Part shown: piece after piece, positions 62,017-64,000 of the stretch
Numbering within the stretch: position 1 is the first letter of the stretch
Layout: each line of letters begins with the position of its first letter
NCBI RefSeq assembly: GCF_014201615.1
Contig: NZ_JACHEU010000001.1
Location: 1,941,631-2,005,630, forward strand
DNA: 64,000 bases
Direction: 5' to 3'
Source of the DNA: Aquamicrobium lusatiense
Lineage (GTDB): Bacteria > Pseudomonadota > Alphaproteobacteria > Rhizobiales > Rhizobiaceae
The notes under the pieces: generated by a model
Seen by the model: the letters and a program-made list of their open reading frames with translations, nothing else
Databases searched by the model: none
What the model was told of the DNA's origin: nothing
Position numbers and translations under genes: made by a program

Positions 62017-62811
62017 TCAATGCGGTTTTGTGCCCTTGGGCAAACCGGATGAAACAAGCACCGGGCCGGCGGGGCGCGGCGGTTCGTTCTCGTTCATGAT
62101 GCCGAGGCGGCGGGCCACTTCCTGATAGGCTTCGACGAGGCCGCCCATGTCGCGGCGGAAACGGTCCTTGTCGAGCTTGTCCTGAGTGGCGACATCCCAC
62201 AGTCGGCAGGAGTCCGGCGAAATCTCGTCAGCGACGACGATACGCATCATGTCGCCCTCGAACAGACGTCCGCATTCCATCTTGAAGTCGACGAGCTGGA
62301 TGCCGACGCCGAGGAACAGGCCGGAGAGGAAGTCGTTGACGCGGATGGCGAGCGCCATGATGTCGTCGATTTCCTGCGGGCTTGCCCACCCGAAAGCGGT
62401 GATGTGCTCTTCCGAGACCATCGGGTCGTCCAGCGCATCGGCCTTGTAGTAGAACTCGATGATCGAGCGCGGCAGCACAGTGCCTTCATCGATGCCGAGG
62501 CGCTTGGCCAGCGAGCCGGCGGCAACGTTGCGCACCACCACTTCAAGGGGGATGATCTCCACTTCCTTGATGAGCTGTTCACGCATGTTCAGCCGGCGGA
62601 TAAAATGGGTCGGGATGCCCATGCGGTTCAGATGGGTGAAGATGTGCTCGGAAATGCGGTTGTTGAGCACACCCTTGCCATCCACAACTTCGTGCTTCTT
62701 GGCGTTGAAGGCGGTGGCGTCGTCCTTGAAGAACTGGATCAGGGTGCCAGGCTCAGGTCCTTCATAGAGAATCTTGGCCTTGCCTTCATAGATGCGGCGG
62801 CGTGACTTCAT
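62017..62811 (-). CDS. purC: Phosphoribosylaminoimidazole-succinocarboxamide synthase
   Basis: Purine-pathway ligase of 264 residues joining aspartate to CAIR. The start [22 protein letters not shown] carries the ATP-site YEGKAKI motif; [19 protein letters not shown] and [16 protein letters not shown] are typical. The C-terminus has a short Pro/Lys tail. First gene of the minus-strand purine operon, divergent from the ATPase zeta-subunit gene with 280 bp between; that space must hold both promoters. Confidence 0.96.
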   Translation of the reverse strand: MKSRRRIYEGKAKILYEGPEPGTLIQFFKDDATAFNAKKHEVVDGKGVLNNRISEHIFTHLNRMGIPTHFIRRLNMREQLIKEVEIIPLEVVVRNVAAGSLAKRLGIDEGTVLPRSIIEFYYKADALDDPMVSEEHITAFGWASPQEIDDIMALAIRVNDFLSGLFLGVGIQLVDFKMECGRLFEGDMMRIVVADEISPDSCRLWDVATQDKLDKDRFRRDMGGLVEAYQEVARRLGIMNENEPPRPAGPVLVSSGLPKGTKPH

Positions 62812-63091
62812 CGCGGTGTTTTCTCTGGTTCGAAGGGAGGGCCACGGCGACCATCCCTTTACAGGCCGCTGTTGCGGCAACCATGGGGCTCAGCCGGGTC
62901 TCTAGCGCAAACGAACCGTTTGCTCAATTGGAATCGCGGACATGCACCGCTTTCGACAGCTGTTGAGGCACATGCGGCCGGATCGCGCCATGCAAGATCG
63001 CATATTGACCGCCCGGCAGCCTTTTGGTTTGTGGGTTGTGAGCCCATATTGCATGGGCAATTCGAATCGCTTGCAGCCGGAGATTAAGGCC

Positions 63092-63412
63092 ATGACCAAT
63101 ATGAAGGACCGTCAGGAGGGCTTCGAGCGCAAGTTCGCGCTGGACGAAGAGCAGAAATTCCGGGCAATCGCCCGCCGCAACAAGCTTCTGGGCCTCTGGG
63201 CCGCCGAAAAGCTCGGCAAGAGCGGCGCCGATGCGGAAGCCTACGCCACGGAAGTGGTGCAGGCCGATTTCGAGGAAGCAGGCGACGAGGACGTATTCCG
63301 CAAGGTGCGCAAGGATTTCGACGCCGCCGGTGTCGCACAGTCCGACCACCAGATCCGCCGTACCATGGAAGAATTGCTGGCGACTGCCGCCGAGCAGGTC
63401 AAGAACGGCTGA
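63092..63412 (+). CDS. F1-ATPase inhibitor zeta subunit (DUF1476)
   Basis: A 106-residue protein specific to Alphaproteobacteria, which blocks ATP hydrolysis by the F1 motor in Paracoccus and relatives. The pattern MKDRQEGFERKFALDEEQKFRAIARRN and LLGLWAAEKLGKSGADAEAYATEV is diagnostic. The inhibitory N-terminal region is present; its strength in Hyphomicrobiales varies. The ATG at 63092 follows GGAG at nine bases. Monocistronic with a strong terminator. Confidence 0.93.
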   Translation: MTNMKDRQEGFERKFALDEEQKFRAIARRNKLLGLWAAEKLGKSGADAEAYATEVVQADFEEAGDEDVFRKVRKDFDAAGVAQSDHQIRRTMEELLATAAEQVKNG

Positions 63413-63476
63413 GGCAGCGGTGTTGCGCGAGGTTTTTCAGCTTCGCTGCACGCCTGATCAAGGCTGAAAAATGGAG

Positions 63477-63502
63477 CCGCCCGGTTAGTCCGGGCGGTTT
63501 TT
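63477..63502 (+). terminator. Terminator after ATPase zeta-subunit gene
   Basis: CCGCCCGG / CCGGGCGG stem, loop TTAGT, five T. Confidence 0.93.
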
Positions 63503-63556
63503 CGTTTAAAAGACAGAAGGTTCCCGTCTTTTCCGGAATCAGATTGCGAGAAAAAC

Positions 63557-64000
63557 ATGTCGCTCAAACAACGCCTTGAATCCGATGCGGTGGTGTTCAC
63601 AAGCTGGTCCGGCGTGCCTGATGCTCTGACCGTCGAGATCATGGCGGCGCAGGGGTTCGATGCCGTCACGCTCGACATGCAGCATGGCGGCCATAATGAA
63701 GACAGCGTTCTGCGCTGCCTCGTTCCGGTTCTCTCCGCGGGAAAGGCTGCAATCGTGCGCGTGCCGGTGGGCCGCTTCGACATGGCCAGCCGTGCGCTCG
63801 ATTTTGGAGCCGAAGCGGTCATCGCGCCGATGATCAACTCGGTGGGGGATGCGCGGGCATTCGCCGCCGCCATGAAGTACCCACCGCTGGGCGGGCGCTC
63901 ATGGGGCCCGACCTATGCCTTTCCGCGCCACGGGCAGGGCGATCATCAGCAATGGCTGCGGACGAGCAACGAACGCACGCTGTCCTTCGCCATGATCGAG
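63557..64000 (+). CDS. HpcH/HpaI-family aldolase/citrate-lyase-like protein (partial)
   Basis: First 148 residues of a class II metal-dependent aldolase of the HpcH/HpaI family (2-keto-3-deoxy acid or 4-hydroxy-2-oxoheptanedioate type); the gene runs off the right edge. The start MSLKQRLESDAVVFTSWSGVPD-like opening is followed by GFDAVTLDMQHGGHN, with His as the base, VRVPVGRFDMASRALDFGAEAVIAPMI and the metal-side Arg/Trp in GGRSWGPTYAF. The first half matches the family; the substrate cannot be told. Confidence 0.88.
   Translation, partial: MSLKQRLESDAVVFTSWSGVPDALTVEIMAAQGFDAVTLDMQHGGHNEDSVLRCLVPVLSAGKAAIVRVPVGRFDMASRALDFGAEAVIAPMINSVGDARAFAAAMKYPPLGGRSWGPTYAFPRHGQGDHQQWLRTSNERTLSFAMIE

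Overview
This is a stretch of chromosomal core genome from an alphaproteobacterium, most likely a member of the Hyphomicrobiales (Rhizobiales) close to the Phyllobacteriaceae (Mesorhizobium/Nitratireductor-like). Four things support this: the sufS2-B-C-D-S1-T-A operon order, an invasion-associated locus B family protein, a DUF1476 ATPase zeta subunit, and the purC / purS-purQ-purL-bolA-grxD neighbourhood. The DNA is GC-rich with strong codon bias, so long antisense open frames occur inside most genes. I treated them as shadows.

Layout. 1-5.9 kb: recG (cut by the window edge), sdhE, mfd and a Gly/Met-tailed membrane protein. 6-10.6 kb: a thioredoxin-fold FrnE-like protein, a YejA-like periplasmic binding protein, an IalB-family protein and a secreted glycerophosphodiesterase. 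10.7-14.8 kb: rplM-rpsI, two small genes, metY and a cupin. 14.9-21.4 kb: a Tat-exported phosphoesterase, then clpP-clpX-lon-hupB. 21.6-26.8 kb: queH, a gene-poor 0.7 kb stretch, tRNA-Asp, tRNA-Val, a deaminase, a small secreted protein, an M23 peptidase, a 23-residue hydrophobic peptide gene and a bcp-type peroxiredoxin. 26.9-34.2 kb: a large AsmA-like protein, a glyoxalase-superfamily protein, tyrS, anmK and a hydrolase. 34.3-41.9 kb: the seven-gene suf operon plus a TfoX-like gene. 42-48.6 kb: recA, alaS, aqpZ and icd. 48.7-55.9 kb: a P-loop kinase, trmJ, murI, a DUF3008 protein, a qorB/HxlR divergent pair, rpsD, ttcA and an MFS exporter. 56-64 kb: grxD, a phosphodiester glycosidase, bolA, purL, two unknown envelope proteins, purQ, purS, purC, the ATPase zeta subunit and the start of an HpcH/HpaI aldolase.

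The genes group by job. Protein quality control is clpP/clpX/lon. DNA repair is recG, mfd and recA. Iron-sulfur assembly is the suf operon, supported by bolA/grxD. Purine synthesis is purC/S/Q/L. Translation is rpsI, rplM, rpsD, tyrS, alaS, queH, trmJ, ttcA and two tRNAs. Wall recycling is murI, anmK and the M23 peptidase.

I found no phage, insertion sequence, CRISPR array, defence island or biosynthetic cluster, and no convincing new multi-gene system. The most rewarding items are small: an unlisted 23-residue membrane peptide gene with a near-ideal ribosome-binding site and terminator; a 24-bp perfect palindrome fused to a heat-shock-type promoter before clpP; an Irr-like iron box at the suf promoter; a LexA-like site laid over the recA promoter; a perfect operator between qorB and its HxlR gene; and unknown envelope genes inserted into the purine and bolA-grxD clusters.
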